Shown here: in pieces, positions 24,911-33,041 of the stretch
Layout: each line of letters opens with the position of its first letter
Numbering within the stretch: position 1 is the stretch's first letter
Source: Amycolatopsis taiwanensis DSM 45107
Lineage (GTDB): Bacteria > Actinomycetota > Actinomycetes > Mycobacteriales > Pseudonocardiaceae
Assembly (NCBI RefSeq): GCF_000519205.1
Contig: NZ_JAFB01000052.1
Span: 1-46,470 of the forward strand
Direction of reading: 5' to 3'
DNA length: 46,470 bases
The notes under the pieces: model-generated
What the model saw: only the letters and a program-made list of their open reading frames with translations
Told to the model about the DNA's origin: nothing
The model's database searches: none
Made by a program: the position numbers and the translations under genes

Positions 24911-25000
24911 GCTCCCTGCGCCGGCATGATCCGGATCAGGTTCCACGGTCGGAACGGTCCCAGCTCCCTCTCAGCCTGTGCCCCAGGCTCCCGTGCGGCC
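24911..25000 (-). promoter_or_regulatory. TPP riboswitch of thiO-thiS-thiG
   Basis: On the minus strand GGCTGAGAGGGAGC (about 24975-24962) and GGAACCTGATCCGGATCATG followed by CCGGCGCAGGGAGC (to 24911) form the two THI-box halves. The P3 arm is short. The 3' end holds the thiO ribosome site, pointing to control of translation. It lies between thiO and the divergent thiE, which has no riboswitch of its own. Confidence 0.95.
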
Positions 25001-25024
25001 CCTGACAGCATATACGTTCGGTTC

Positions 25025-25690
25025 ATGCCAGGGCTCAATGGTGAACAACTCAGGAAACGGCTCGACGAGGCTCGGCTGTACCTGTGTACAGACGCACGCC
25101 GTGACCGCGGAGACCTCGCCGAGTTCGCCGACGCGGCACTCGCGGGCGGGGTGGACATCGTCCAGTTGCGGGACAAGACGGGCGGAGCCCCGCTGGAGGC
25201 GAAGCAGGAGCTGGCCGCGCTCGAGGTGCTTGCCGAGGCCTGCGCCCGGCACGGCGCGCTGCTCGCCGTGAACGACCGCGCGGACGTGGCGCTGGCCGCG
25301 GGCGCCGATGTGCTGCATCTGGGCCAGGACGACCTGCCGGTGAGCGTGGCCCGCCGCATCCTCGGCGACGAGGTGATCATCGGCCGTTCCACGCACTCCG
25401 TCCCCGAGGCGCTGGCCGCGGCCGAGGAGGCGGGCGTGGACTACTTCTGCACCGGACCGTGCTGGCCGACGCCGACCAAACCCGGCCGTCCCGCACCCGG
25501 TCTCGACCTGGTGCGGGCGACAGCGGACTCGGCGACGTCGCGCCCGTGGTTCGCCATCGGCGGAATCGACCTGACCCGGTTGCCTGAGGTCATCGCGGCG
25601 GGCGCGTCGCGCGTGGTCGTGGTCCGGGCGATCACGGAGGCGGAAGACCCCGAAGCCGCGGCCCGGGCGATCCGTGCGCGGCTCGCCTAG
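25025..25690 (+). CDS. thiE: Thiamine-phosphate synthase ThiE
   Basis: 221 residues. LYLCTDARRDRGDLAEF, VDIVQLRDKTGGAP, LLAVNDRADVALAAGADVLHLGQDDLPV, YFCTGPCWPTPTKPGRPAPGLD and FAIGGIDLTRLPEVIAAGASRVVVVRAI cover the full TIM-barrel enzyme that joins HMP-PP and thiazole phosphate. ATG 25025 is chosen because upstream codons lie opposite the riboswitch and thiO. Divergent from thiO, so the thi genes here form two outward-facing units. Confidence 0.94.
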   Translation: MPGLNGEQLRKRLDEARLYLCTDARRDRGDLAEFADAALAGGVDIVQLRDKTGGAPLEAKQELAALEVLAEACARHGALLAVNDRADVALAAGADVLHLGQDDLPVSVARRILGDEVIIGRSTHSVPEALAAAEEAGVDYFCTGPCWPTPTKPGRPAPGLDLVRATADSATSRPWFAIGGIDLTRLPEVIAAGASRVVVVRAITEAEDPEAAARAIRARLA

Positions 25691-25757
25691 GCGGGTTCCG
25701 CCACAAGCACCGCCACGCAAGTCACTTCGAAACAGCCTCCAGCGGCACCGTGGGTGA

Positions 25758-26732
25758 CTACCGATTTTGATCCAGCGGCGGAGCATCGCCGAAGGCCCTC
25801 GTCGGCGTCGGGGAGGGACTGGGGCTCTGCGTCGACGGCTCCGAAGGGGGTGCGCTGCTGCTGGCGGGGGCCGAGGGCCGGCTGGGCGCGGTGCTGCTGC
25901 TCGCCGGGTTTCGCTGCGGGGCCGAAGACTGGCTGCTGGCGGGCGTCTCGGTCACCGTCGTCGGGGGTGCCGTGGTGGACGACTGCGTCGGCGCGGGCTT
26001 CTCCGGCGATTCGATGGGCGCACCACCACCGGTGAGGCGCCCGAGCGTCGTGCCGGGATCGCCGGACAGCGTGCGGCCGGTGGCCGTTTCGAACCCGGTG
26101 ATCAACAGCATGCTGACGACGAACGCGAACGCGCTCACGCCGGCCGCGATGGTCCAGCGGCTCTTCCACCACGGGCCCTTCGCCTTCGGTTTGGTGGCGC
26201 CCGGTTGCGGCACGACCACGGTCTCCTCGGCCGCGCCCAGGTGAGTGGTCCGCAGGTCGGGCCGGGGCAGGTGCACCGTCGGACCGTCGCCCGCGTTCAC
26301 CCGCATAGTCGGGCTGTCGGCCCGGTTGAGGTACACCGTCCGGTCGTTGTCCGGGCGCGCGTGCGCCGTCGGATCGCTCCCCGGGAAGGGGCGAGCGGTG
26401 GGATTGTTACGGCGCAGCAGCGGGTTCACCGGCTGGGCGCGCGAAGGTTCGGCCCGCCGGACCCGCGGGCGCGGGGCGATCGCGGTCGGCGTGATGGCCT
26501 CCTTGGTGCGACGGGCGGCCGCCTGCGTCTTGCGCAGTGAACGCAGGTACACCTCGGCGCCGACCGTGGTGATCACGCTCGCGATACCGGCTCCGGCAAC
26601 CGTGCCGGCCACTCCCAGCGTCGAGCCCAGGAAGGCCGCGGTCACCGCAGCAAGCGCCGAAGCGGCGATCTTGGCGGGCTTCAGCCCGCTTTTCTCGTCG
26701 GCGCCTTCCGACTCATCCTTCTCTTTGGTCAT
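25758..26732 (-). CDS. Hypothetical membrane protein with Thr-rich cytoplasmic repeats
   Basis: 324 residues, family not recognised. Residues ~20-58 are hydrophobic and Gly/Ala-rich (ALAAVTAAFLGSTLGVAGTV), probably one or two helices. Residues ~75-180 are basic and contain spaced short motifs such as DPTAHAR, DRTVYLNR, SPTMRVNA, GPTVHLPR and EETVVVPQ. A second helix lies at ~197-218 (WTIAAGVSAFAFVVSMLLITGF). The last ~95 residues are Ser/Pro/Thr-rich and likely outside the membrane. The repeated acidic-Thr motifs could be Ser/Thr kinase targets, which is only inference. ATG 26732 lacks a good ribosome site. Downstream of the MFS gene, same strand. Confidence 0.65.
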   Translation of the reverse strand: MTKEKDESEGADEKSGLKPAKIAASALAAVTAAFLGSTLGVAGTVAGAGIASVITTVGAEVYLRSLRKTQAAARRTKEAITPTAIAPRPRVRRAEPSRAQPVNPLLRRNNPTARPFPGSDPTAHARPDNDRTVYLNRADSPTMRVNAGDGPTVHLPRPDLRTTHLGAAEETVVVPQPGATKPKAKGPWWKSRWTIAAGVSAFAFVVSMLLITGFETATGRTLSGDPGTTLGRLTGGGAPIESPEKPAPTQSSTTAPPTTVTETPASSQSSAPQRNPASSSTAPSRPSAPASSSAPPSEPSTQSPSPSPTPTRAFGDAPPLDQNR

Positions 26733-26834
26733 GATTTTGTTATGTTCACGCAACCCAAACTCGATCTAGTCGTTGCCAACACCCCCATCGTCCGTGACAT
26801 CTCCACCGCAACACAATGGTGAGCAATGCCACTT

Positions 26835-26849
26835 TGTCCATAATGGACA
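26835..26849. promoter_or_regulatory. Palindrome TGTCCAT-A-ATGGACA
   Basis: A perfect 7-bp dyad around a single A, in an AT-rich patch 103 bases upstream of the hypothetical membrane gene and just past the MFS stop. It looks like a repressor or activator site, but no matching regulator family was recognised. Confidence 0.45.
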
Positions 26850-26865
26850 CTGTGGTGATTTCTAC

Positions 26866-28341
26866 TTATCGGCGTACATATGTTGGTGGGGAAGTGACCG
26901 CGCAGTGGAAGCACTCGCTGGGCTGGGGATGCTCTCGCGCGGGCTCGGGCGCCGCGGCGAGGACGTCGTTCCGGGCGAGGAATCCGAGCAGCCCGCCGGC
27001 GACCGCGAGCGCCGCACAGACGAACAGTGAGGTTCGCCATCCCGCGGTCAGCGCGACCGGGTTGGCGTAGGCGGCACCGGTCAACCCGGCGACCGCGGGC
27101 AACACGGCGATCGCCAGCAGGCTGCCCGTGCGCGCGATGGCGTTGTTGATCCCGGAGGCGACGCCGGCGCGCCGCTCCGGCGCGGCGGCCAGCACGGTCG
27201 CCGTCACCGGTGCGACCACGGTGGCCAGGCCCAGCCCGAACACCGTCACCGCCGGCAGCACCGCGCCCACATAGGACGAGCCGGGAACGATCCGCGTCAT
27301 GAGCAGGATGCCCACGGCGAGCACCAGTGGCCCGACGACCAACTGGACGCGGGGCCCGATGCGCTGCGCCAGCGCGCCGGACCGGCCGGAGAGCACCAGC
27401 ATGATCGCGGTGATCGGCAGGCTCGCCGAGCCGGCCGCGATCGGCGAGTAGCCGAGCGAGACCTGCAGCTGCAACACCAGCAGCATCATCACGCCGCCGA
27501 GCGCGGCGTAGACGACGAAGGTCAGCCCGTTCGCCGCGGTGAAGGTCCGGTCGCCGAACAGTGACGGCGGGACGAGCGGATCCGCCGAGGCGAACTGCAA
27601 TCCGACGAACGCGGCCAGTGCGGCGACACCGACCACCGCGGCGGTCACGACCACCGGGTTCGCGGCGCCGCGTCCCGGGGCCTCGACCAGCGCGCCGGTC
27701 ACGCCGGCGAGGCCGGCCGCGCAGAGGGCGGACGCGAGCAGGGCGGGCCGCCCGGTGGCGGTCTCGTCGCGGGACTCGGGCACGTAGCGCCGGGCGAACC
27801 ACACGCAGGCCACCGCGATCGGCACGTTGATGAAGAACGCCAGCCGCCACGACCACACCTGGACCAGCAGGCCGCCCACCAGCGGCCCGACCGCGGTGGC
27901 GATGCCGCCGAGCCCGGACCAGGCACCGATCGCCCGGGCCCGGTCCTCGCGGCGGAACGCCGTCTCCAGGATCGCGAGCGAGCCGGGCGTCAGCAACGCG
28001 CCACCGACGCCCTGCAGCACGCGCGTGGCCACCAGCATCACGGTGGACACCGCCAGTCCGGACAGCACCGACGCCGCACCGAACCACACCACGCCGACGA
28101 CGAACACGCGGCGGCGGCCGTACCGGTCGCCGAGCGAACCGGCCACCAGGATCAGCGAGGCCAGCGCGAGCAGGTACCCGTCCAGGATCCATTGCAGACC
28201 GGCCACCGAGGCACCGAGTTCGGTGCCGATGCGGGGCAGCGCCACGTTGACGATCGTGCCGTCGAGCATGGCCATCCCCGAGCCGAGGATGGTCGCGACC
28301 AGCACGCCGCGGGCTTGGCCACTGCCCCAGGCAACGGTCAT
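26866..28341 (-). CDS. MFS transporter, DHA2 type, coupled to dasR-like gene
   Basis: 491 residues and about fourteen membrane helices. LDGTIVNVALPRIGTEL (motif D1), GSLGDRYGRRRVFV (loop 2-3) and GLGGIATAVGPLVGGLLVQ (motif C) are typical of drug exporters. The start codon overlaps the stop of the GntR gene (ATGA, 28341-28338), so both are made from one transcript and translation is coupled. That places the exporter under the DasR-type regulator; it may export a sugar or an antibiotic made in response to GlcNAc. The C-terminal tail (~470-491) is polar with two Cys. Confidence 0.9.
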   Translation of the reverse strand: MTVAWGSGQARGVLVATILGSGMAMLDGTIVNVALPRIGTELGASVAGLQWILDGYLLALASLILVAGSLGDRYGRRRVFVVGVVWFGAASVLSGLAVSTVMLVATRVLQGVGGALLTPGSLAILETAFRREDRARAIGAWSGLGGIATAVGPLVGGLLVQVWSWRLAFFINVPIAVACVWFARRYVPESRDETATGRPALLASALCAAGLAGVTGALVEAPGRGAANPVVVTAAVVGVAALAAFVGLQFASADPLVPPSLFGDRTFTAANGLTFVVYAALGGVMMLLVLQLQVSLGYSPIAAGSASLPITAIMLVLSGRSGALAQRIGPRVQLVVGPLVLAVGILLMTRIVPGSSYVGAVLPAVTVFGLGLATVVAPVTATVLAAAPERRAGVASGINNAIARTGSLLAIAVLPAVAGLTGAAYANPVALTAGWRTSLFVCAALAVAGGLLGFLARNDVLAAAPEPAREHPQPSECFHCAVTSPPTYVRR

Positions 28342-29066
28342 GGCCTGGTCAATGTGGTAACAAACTTGTATCGATCACCTCGATAGATGGAGCGGACGAA
28401 CTCGACCGGCTTGCCGTCCGCACCGAACGAGTGCCGCGACAGCAGCAGCATGGGCATGCCCACATCGGCGCCGAGCAGGTCCGCTTCCTGCGGACCGGCC
28501 AGCGCGGTCTCGATGGTTTCCTCGGCACGTTCCATCTCGACACCGAATTGGTCGTGCAATACCGCATACAAGGAAGCGCCCGCGGCCACGTGCCGGCGCA
28601 GACCGCGGAACCGGCTGAGCGGAAGGTGCGTGGTCTCCAGCGCCATCGGCTCGCCGTCGGCCAGCCGCAGACGCTTCATCCGGAACACCTTCGCTCCACT
28701 TCGGATCCCGAGCAGCTTCGCCAGTTCGGGATCACTCTGTAGTTCGTCCATCTCGAGCAACTTCGACGACGGCTCACGGCCCTGCGCCTTCATGTCCTCC
28801 GTATACGAGGACAGCTGCAGCCGCTGCGCCAGCTTGGGTTCGGCGGCGAAGGTGCCCTTGCCCTGCACTCGATGCAACCTGCCCTCGGCCGTCAGATCGG
28901 CCAACGCCTGCCGGACGGTGGTACGGGACACCGTGAACTCGGTGGCCAGTGACCGTTCGGTCGGGATCGGCGACCCTGGGGGCAGCGCGTCGAGGAGGTC
29001 GAGCAGATGCTGCTTCAACGCCCAATACTTCGGCTCGCGCTGAGTGCGCGTGGCTGACTCCACCAT
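28338..29066 (-). CDS. GntR/HutC-family regulator, DasR-like
   Basis: 242 residues. The N-terminal winged helix (PIPTERSLATEFTVSRTTVRQALADLTAEGRLHRVQGKGTF) and C-terminal UTRA domain (LQLSSYTEDMKAQGREPSSKLLE; MALETTHLPLSRF; MLLLSRHSFGADGKPVEFVRSIYRGDRYKFV) closely follow Streptomyces DasR. DasR senses GlcN-6-P/GlcNAc-6-P and represses aminosugar uptake, catabolism and antibiotic genes. ATG 29066 follows a GAGGAGG stretch. A dre palindrome lies between it and the divergent SIS gene. Orthology to DasR is very likely, but a paralogue cannot be excluded. Confidence 0.9.
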   Translation of the reverse strand: MVESATRTQREPKYWALKQHLLDLLDALPPGSPIPTERSLATEFTVSRTTVRQALADLTAEGRLHRVQGKGTFAAEPKLAQRLQLSSYTEDMKAQGREPSSKLLEMDELQSDPELAKLLGIRSGAKVFRMKRLRLADGEPMALETTHLPLSRFRGLRRHVAAGASLYAVLHDQFGVEMERAEETIETALAGPQEADLLGADVGMPMLLLSRHSFGADGKPVEFVRSIYRGDRYKFVTTLTRP

Positions 29067-29147
29067 GACTGACTCCTCCTCGAAAACCGCACACACCAAG
29101 TGCAGCAAGAAACTACCCTTTCCACATGTTGACCTGCTCCGGGTAGT

Positions 29148-29163
29148 ATTGGTCTAGACCTAT
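29148..29163. promoter_or_regulatory. dre operator (DasR-responsive element)
   Basis: ATTGGTCTAGACCTAT contains the perfect palindrome GGTCTAGACC (29151-29160), the core of the known dre consensus. It ends 12 bases before the SIS-gene ATG and overlaps the likely transcription start after a TAGTAT box (29144-29149), so binding would repress the catabolic operon and may also affect dasR itself. Confidence 0.88.
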
Positions 29164-29175
29164 GAAGGGACGCCG

Positions 29176-30204
29176 ATGACCGCAGCCGGGCAGCACATGG
29201 CCGCCGAAATAGCCGAACAACCAGCCGTGCTGGCCGGGCTCGTCGCGCGCCGCACGGAGATCGCCGACGTGGCGCGGATCATCGCGCGACGGCCGCCCCG
29301 GTTCGCATTGCTGGCCGCCCGCGGCTCCAGCGACCATGCCGCCCTGTACGCGAAGTACCTGATGGAGGTGCTCCTCGGACTACCGGCCGGGCTAGTCTCG
29401 CCGTCGACCGTCACGCTCTACGGCGCACGTCCGGATCTGCGGGACGTCCTACTCGTATCGGTGAGCCAGAGCGGCGGTTCGCCGGACCTGGTCGAGTTCA
29501 CCGAGACCGCTCGTGACCGGGGCGCACTGACCGTAGCGGTGACGAACACGCCGTCCTCGCCGGTACACAAGGCGGCCGAGCTCGCGGTGGACATCGGCGC
29601 GGGGACCGAGCACGCGGTCGCCGCGACCAAGACCTATTCGGCCACTCTTCTCGCGCTGTACCTCCTCGTCGACGCCGTGCGCGGGGGCGACGGTTCGGCG
29701 GCCACGGAGCTCGGCGCGCTGGCCGAGCAGGCGCTGGCGGTGCCGGTCCAGCGCGCGATCGACCGGTACCGGTTCGTCGACCGGGTCATCACCACCGGCC
29801 GCGGCTACTCCTACGCCACCGCGCTGGAGTCGGCGCTCAAGCTTGCCGAGACCAGTTACCTCGCGGCGCGCGCCTACAGCGGCGCAGACCTGTTGCACGG
29901 GCCGGTCGCCGCGATCGACGAGGAGACCGCGGTGCTGGCAGTGACCGGCGCGGGCCGAGGCGGTGCGGCGATGCGCCAGGTCCTGGCCGCGGTGGCGGAA
30001 CGCGGCGCCGACGTCCTCGCACTCGGCTCGGCGGCCGAGGACGCGCCGGCGGATGTCCGCGTTCCGGTGCCCCGGGTCGCCGAGGAGCTGGCGCCCGTGC
30101 TGGAGGTCCTCCCGGTGCAGCGCCTCGCGCTCGGTCTCGCCCTCGCCCGCGGCGGCGACCCGGACCGGCCACGTGGCCTGCACAAGGTGACAAAGACGCG
30201 ATGA
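29176..30204 (+). CDS. SIS-domain glucosamine-6-phosphate deaminase/isomerase
   Basis: 342 residues with two SIS domains (~30-170 and ~195-325), like the isomerase half of GlmS without the glutaminase domain. LAARGSSDHAALYAKYL, SVSQSGGSPDLVEF (phosphosugar Ser-x-Ser loop), AATKTYSATLLALYLL and ESALKLAETSYLAARAYSGADLLHGP are diagnostic. It most likely converts GlcN-6-P to fructose-6-P and ammonia (NagB-II type). The dre box upstream and the kinase gene downstream support aminosugar catabolism. The stop overlaps the next start by four bases. Confidence 0.86.
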   Translation: MTAAGQHMAAEIAEQPAVLAGLVARRTEIADVARIIARRPPRFALLAARGSSDHAALYAKYLMEVLLGLPAGLVSPSTVTLYGARPDLRDVLLVSVSQSGGSPDLVEFTETARDRGALTVAVTNTPSSPVHKAAELAVDIGAGTEHAVAATKTYSATLLALYLLVDAVRGGDGSAATELGALAEQALAVPVQRAIDRYRFVDRVITTGRGYSYATALESALKLAETSYLAARAYSGADLLHGPVAAIDEETAVLAVTGAGRGGAAMRQVLAAVAERGADVLALGSAAEDAPADVRVPVPRVAEELAPVLEVLPVQRLALGLALARGGDPDRPRGLHKVTKTR

Positions 30205-31163
30205 CGGGACACTATTCATACGGAAGATCGGCACCGACGGGACGCTGTTCCTACGTGATCGGGGTGGACGCCGGTGGCACCTCGACCCGGGCGCTGGCGG
30301 TGGCTCGGGACGGAACCGTGGTCGGCCGCGGCTCCTCGGGCGGCGCGAACCCGAACTCGCACCCGCCCGAGGAGGCCGTGGCACACATCGAGGAGGCGAT
30401 CCGGGCGGCGCTCGGCGACCGCGATCCGCACGATGTGGACGGTTGCACGATCGGCATGGCGGGTACCAGCAAGCTCAGCGATCCCGCGGTGGCCGCCCTG
30501 TTCGACGCCGCCTGGAAACGGCTCGGCCTGGACCGCGTGCTGGTGCTCAGCGACGCGGAGGTCGCCTTCGCCTCGGCGACCGCCTCACCGGACGGCACGG
30601 TGCTGGTGGCGGGCACGGGCTCCATCGCCGGACGCATCCGCGACCACCGCGTGGTGGCGACGATGGGCGGCTACGGGTGGCTGCTCGGCGACGAGGGATC
30701 GGCGTTCTGGCTCGGCCGGGAGGCGGTGCGGTGGACCCTCGACGAACTGAGTGCCGGCACCACACTCGGCGCGTTGTCGAGGTCGGTGCTGCATGAGGCC
30801 GGATTGGACGACACCGAAAGGTCGGAGGTCTGGCGCAGGCTGATCACCGTCGCCAACGGCGAGCCGCCGATCCGGCTGGCCCGCTTCGCGCCGCTGGTGA
30901 GCGCCGCCCCGGACGCGGGCCCGATCATCGAGCGCGCGGCCGAACTGCTCGTCGAAACGGCGATGGCCGTGCGGGAGCCGGCCGAGAACACACCGATTGT
31001 GCTGGTCGGGAGCGTGCTCGCCGGACCGGTCGGCACGCTGGTGCGGAAACGGCTCTCCGACCTGCCGGTCCATACCAGTTCCGACGGTGTCCTGGGCGCG
31101 GCGTGGCTGGCCGCCCTCGCGGCATATGGCGTAAACGCCAATCGCCCAAAACAAGGTATTTGA
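30201..31163 (+). CDS. N-acetylglucosamine kinase-like ATPase (BadF/BadG family)
   Basis: 320 residues of the actin/hexokinase fold: YVIGVDAGGTSTRALAV (phosphate loop 1), MAGTSKLSDP, VLVAGTGSIAGRI (phosphate loop 2) and GGYGWLLGDEGSAFWLGREAV, the eukaryote-type GlcNAc kinase motif. It probably phosphorylates GlcNAc or a related sugar in the cytoplasm. ATG 30201 overlaps the SIS stop (ATGA). The first ~15 residues are not conserved, so translation could also begin later. Together with the SIS gene it forms a dre-controlled operon. Confidence 0.87.
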   Translation: MTGHYSYGRSAPTGRCSYVIGVDAGGTSTRALAVARDGTVVGRGSSGGANPNSHPPEEAVAHIEEAIRAALGDRDPHDVDGCTIGMAGTSKLSDPAVAALFDAAWKRLGLDRVLVLSDAEVAFASATASPDGTVLVAGTGSIAGRIRDHRVVATMGGYGWLLGDEGSAFWLGREAVRWTLDELSAGTTLGALSRSVLHEAGLDDTERSEVWRRLITVANGEPPIRLARFAPLVSAAPDAGPIIERAAELLVETAMAVREPAENTPIVLVGSVLAGPVGTLVRKRLSDLPVHTSSDGVLGAAWLAALAAYGVNANRPKQGI

Positions 31164-31220
31164 CGAATTCATCGGTGATCACCCTGTCCCCGGCGCCCAC
31201 CCTCGCGTACGGTGGGACCC

Positions 31221-31250
31221 GGCCCCCGGACCTCCCCCTCGCCGGGGGCC
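31221..31250 (+). terminator. Terminator-like hairpin after the sugar-kinase gene
   Basis: GGCCCCCGG, 12-base loop, CCGGGGGCC, then TTCTCG. A strong 9-bp GC stem 58 bases after the kinase stop. It lies in a 368-base gap; the rest (31251-31531) shows no gene, only the presumed promoter region of the SGNH hydrolase. Confidence 0.65.
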
Positions 31251-31531
31251 TTCTCGCTGCCCGGAAAGCCGTGACCGCCGGTGAGCACGGTGCGTGCGGC
31301 ACCCAGCACGAGCAGTTGTCCAGTCCACCCAATTTACCGGCGGACAGCCCGGGATCCGAGAGATCTTCGCCACACGATCGGGGCCTGCGGCGGTAATGAT
31401 GGCGCGCAAGGAGCCGACAAGGTAGGAAACTACTGCTCTGACTGAAGGGGACGGGCAGCCGCACCCGGAATTAGCGGTGCATGCTCTGGTGTTCACTTCA
31501 TCGGCGTGCCATGGGGAAAGGGGACTGCAGC

Positions 31532-32338
31532 ATGAATGGCTTCGACAGTTATGTCGCACTGGGTGACAGCTTCACCGAAGGTCTCAACGACGCACTCCCC
31601 GACGGAACGTTTCGCGGCTGGGCCGACCGGTTCGCCGAGTTCCTGGCCGCCGGCAAGCCCGGTTTCCAGTACGCCAACCTCGCGCTGCGCGGGAAGATGC
31701 TCGCCGAGATCATCGACGAGCAGGTCCCGGTCGCGCTGGACCTCCAGCCCGACCTGATCACCTTCTGCGGCGGCGGCAACGACGTGATCGTGCCCGGCGC
31801 CGATGTCGACGAGATCTCCCGGCAGATCGACGAAGTGGTCGCGAAACTGCGCGCCACGGGCATCGAGGTGGTGCTGTTCAACGGCCCGGACCCCAAGCAC
31901 CTGCCGCTGATGAGCGTGCTGCGGGGCAAGGTCGGGATCTACAACGCCAACCTGTGGGCGATCGCGCACCGGCACGACGCCAAGGTGGTCGACCTGTGGG
32001 CGATGGACGTACTGCGCGACAACCGCGCCTGGAGCGACGACCGGCTGCACTTCACGCCGGACGGCCATCGCCGGATCGCGTTGCGCACCGCCGAGGTGCT
32101 CGGACTGCCCACGGCCGAGGACTGGCGGGAGCCCTGGCCCGCCTTGGACGGCCCGAACACCTGGCTCACGCTGCGCCGCTCCGACCTCGCCTGGACCAAG
32201 ACCCACCTGCTGCCCTGGATCCGGCGTCAGGTGCGCGGCGAGTCCCTCGGCGACGGCCTGAGCCCCAAGCGCCCGAAGCTGGCGCCGCTGCCTCCCCTTT
32301 CGTCGCCGCCCGCCGACGACCACGCCACCGCCGGCTGA
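31532..32338 (+). CDS. SGNH/GDSL hydrolase
   Basis: 268 residues. Block I GDSFTEG (nucleophile Ser13), the Gly of LALRGKM, block III GGGND and block V DDRLHFTPDGH (Asp, His) complete the SGNH set. No signal peptide precedes block I, so it is a cytoplasmic esterase or acetylhydrolase; substrate unknown. The C-terminal ~65 residues are an extra basic/Pro-rich extension. ATG 31532 follows GGGGAC; a longer frame starts 51 bases upstream without conserved residues. Confidence 0.9.
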   Translation: MNGFDSYVALGDSFTEGLNDALPDGTFRGWADRFAEFLAAGKPGFQYANLALRGKMLAEIIDEQVPVALDLQPDLITFCGGGNDVIVPGADVDEISRQIDEVVAKLRATGIEVVLFNGPDPKHLPLMSVLRGKVGIYNANLWAIAHRHDAKVVDLWAMDVLRDNRAWSDDRLHFTPDGHRRIALRTAEVLGLPTAEDWREPWPALDGPNTWLTLRRSDLAWTKTHLLPWIRRQVRGESLGDGLSPKRPKLAPLPPLSSPPADDHATAG

Positions 32339-32402
32339 CGCCTGTTTCGGAAGCGCCAGATCCCGGACAAAGGTGAGTCCTCGACCCGCCGTCCGAAGGC
32401 AG

Positions 32403-32476
32403 CCGATCTTGGGGGCAGGGTTCCGCCCTCGAAAACGCGAGCCACGCACTCAACAGAGCCCTGTCCACAAGATCGG
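32403..32476. repeat. Inverted repeat CCGATCTTG...CAAGATCGG
   Basis: Nine-base perfect arms separated by 56 bases in the 223-base gap before the two-gene operon. Flanking GTCCTCGACC (about 32380) and GTCCTCAACC (about 32485) are a near-direct repeat. It could be a remnant of a small inserted element or a regulatory stem. No gene is visible in the gap. Confidence 0.4.
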
Positions 32477-32561
32477 GCGGGCAGGTCCTCAACCGAACAC
32501 TGAGGAGGTCGAACCCGCACTGGTCGCGAAGACCGCCGAGGGGGACTGATAGTTTGCCAGC

Positions 32562-33041
32562 ATGCCGCTCCCGCACTGGACTTTGGAGGGGCGTCTCCCA
32601 CCGGGTCGGCTTCCCGCCGACCTTGCGGACATCTATGAGCGCCTGGTCTTCGACGCCCCGCACCGCAACGATCGCGAGATCCTGTTCAGCGCATTGAACA
32701 GCTACCTCGGGGTGGTCACGCGCGTCATCCCGGCCGGCCGGGCGTGGGTCGGCGGCGCGTTCATCGAACGCACCGAACGCGTACCGGGTGGGCTGGACGT
32801 GGTCCTGATCCCGGACGACTGGGGCAGCCTCAAGCGCCTGACCGGCGCCGCCCGGGACGCCCTGTGCGGCCTGCTCACCATGCGCGGCATGATCGTCGGG
32901 CAGCCCGCGATGTATCTCGACCAGGTGCAGCCCGTGGGTGGCCTGCTCGACGGGTTCCTGTGCTTCCCCGGCGACGAGGACGTCTGGGCGCACACCTGGT
33001 CGGCCGGCGGCGGGCGCGGATTCCCGGAGGTGGTCTGGTGA
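32562..33041 (+). CDS. DUF6932-like protein (nucleotidyltransferase-fold candidate)
   Basis: 159 residues. The opening (LEGRLPPGRLPADLADIYERLVF), the NDREILFSALNSYLGVV segment and above all WVGGAFIERTERVPGGLDVVLIP resemble DUF6932-type proteins. There, G-G-S-F followed by P-x-D-(I/V)-D recalls a nucleotidyltransferase core; here the second acidic residue is Val (LDVV), so activity is doubtful. No signal or membrane segment. Its TGA shares bases with the ATG of the next gene, so the two are translationally coupled. The assignment is by motif memory and should be taken as tentative. Confidence 0.6.
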   Translation: MPLPHWTLEGRLPPGRLPADLADIYERLVFDAPHRNDREILFSALNSYLGVVTRVIPAGRAWVGGAFIERTERVPGGLDVVLIPDDWGSLKRLTGAARDALCGLLTMRGMIVGQPAMYLDQVQPVGGLLDGFLCFPGDEDVWAHTWSAGGGRGFPEVVW

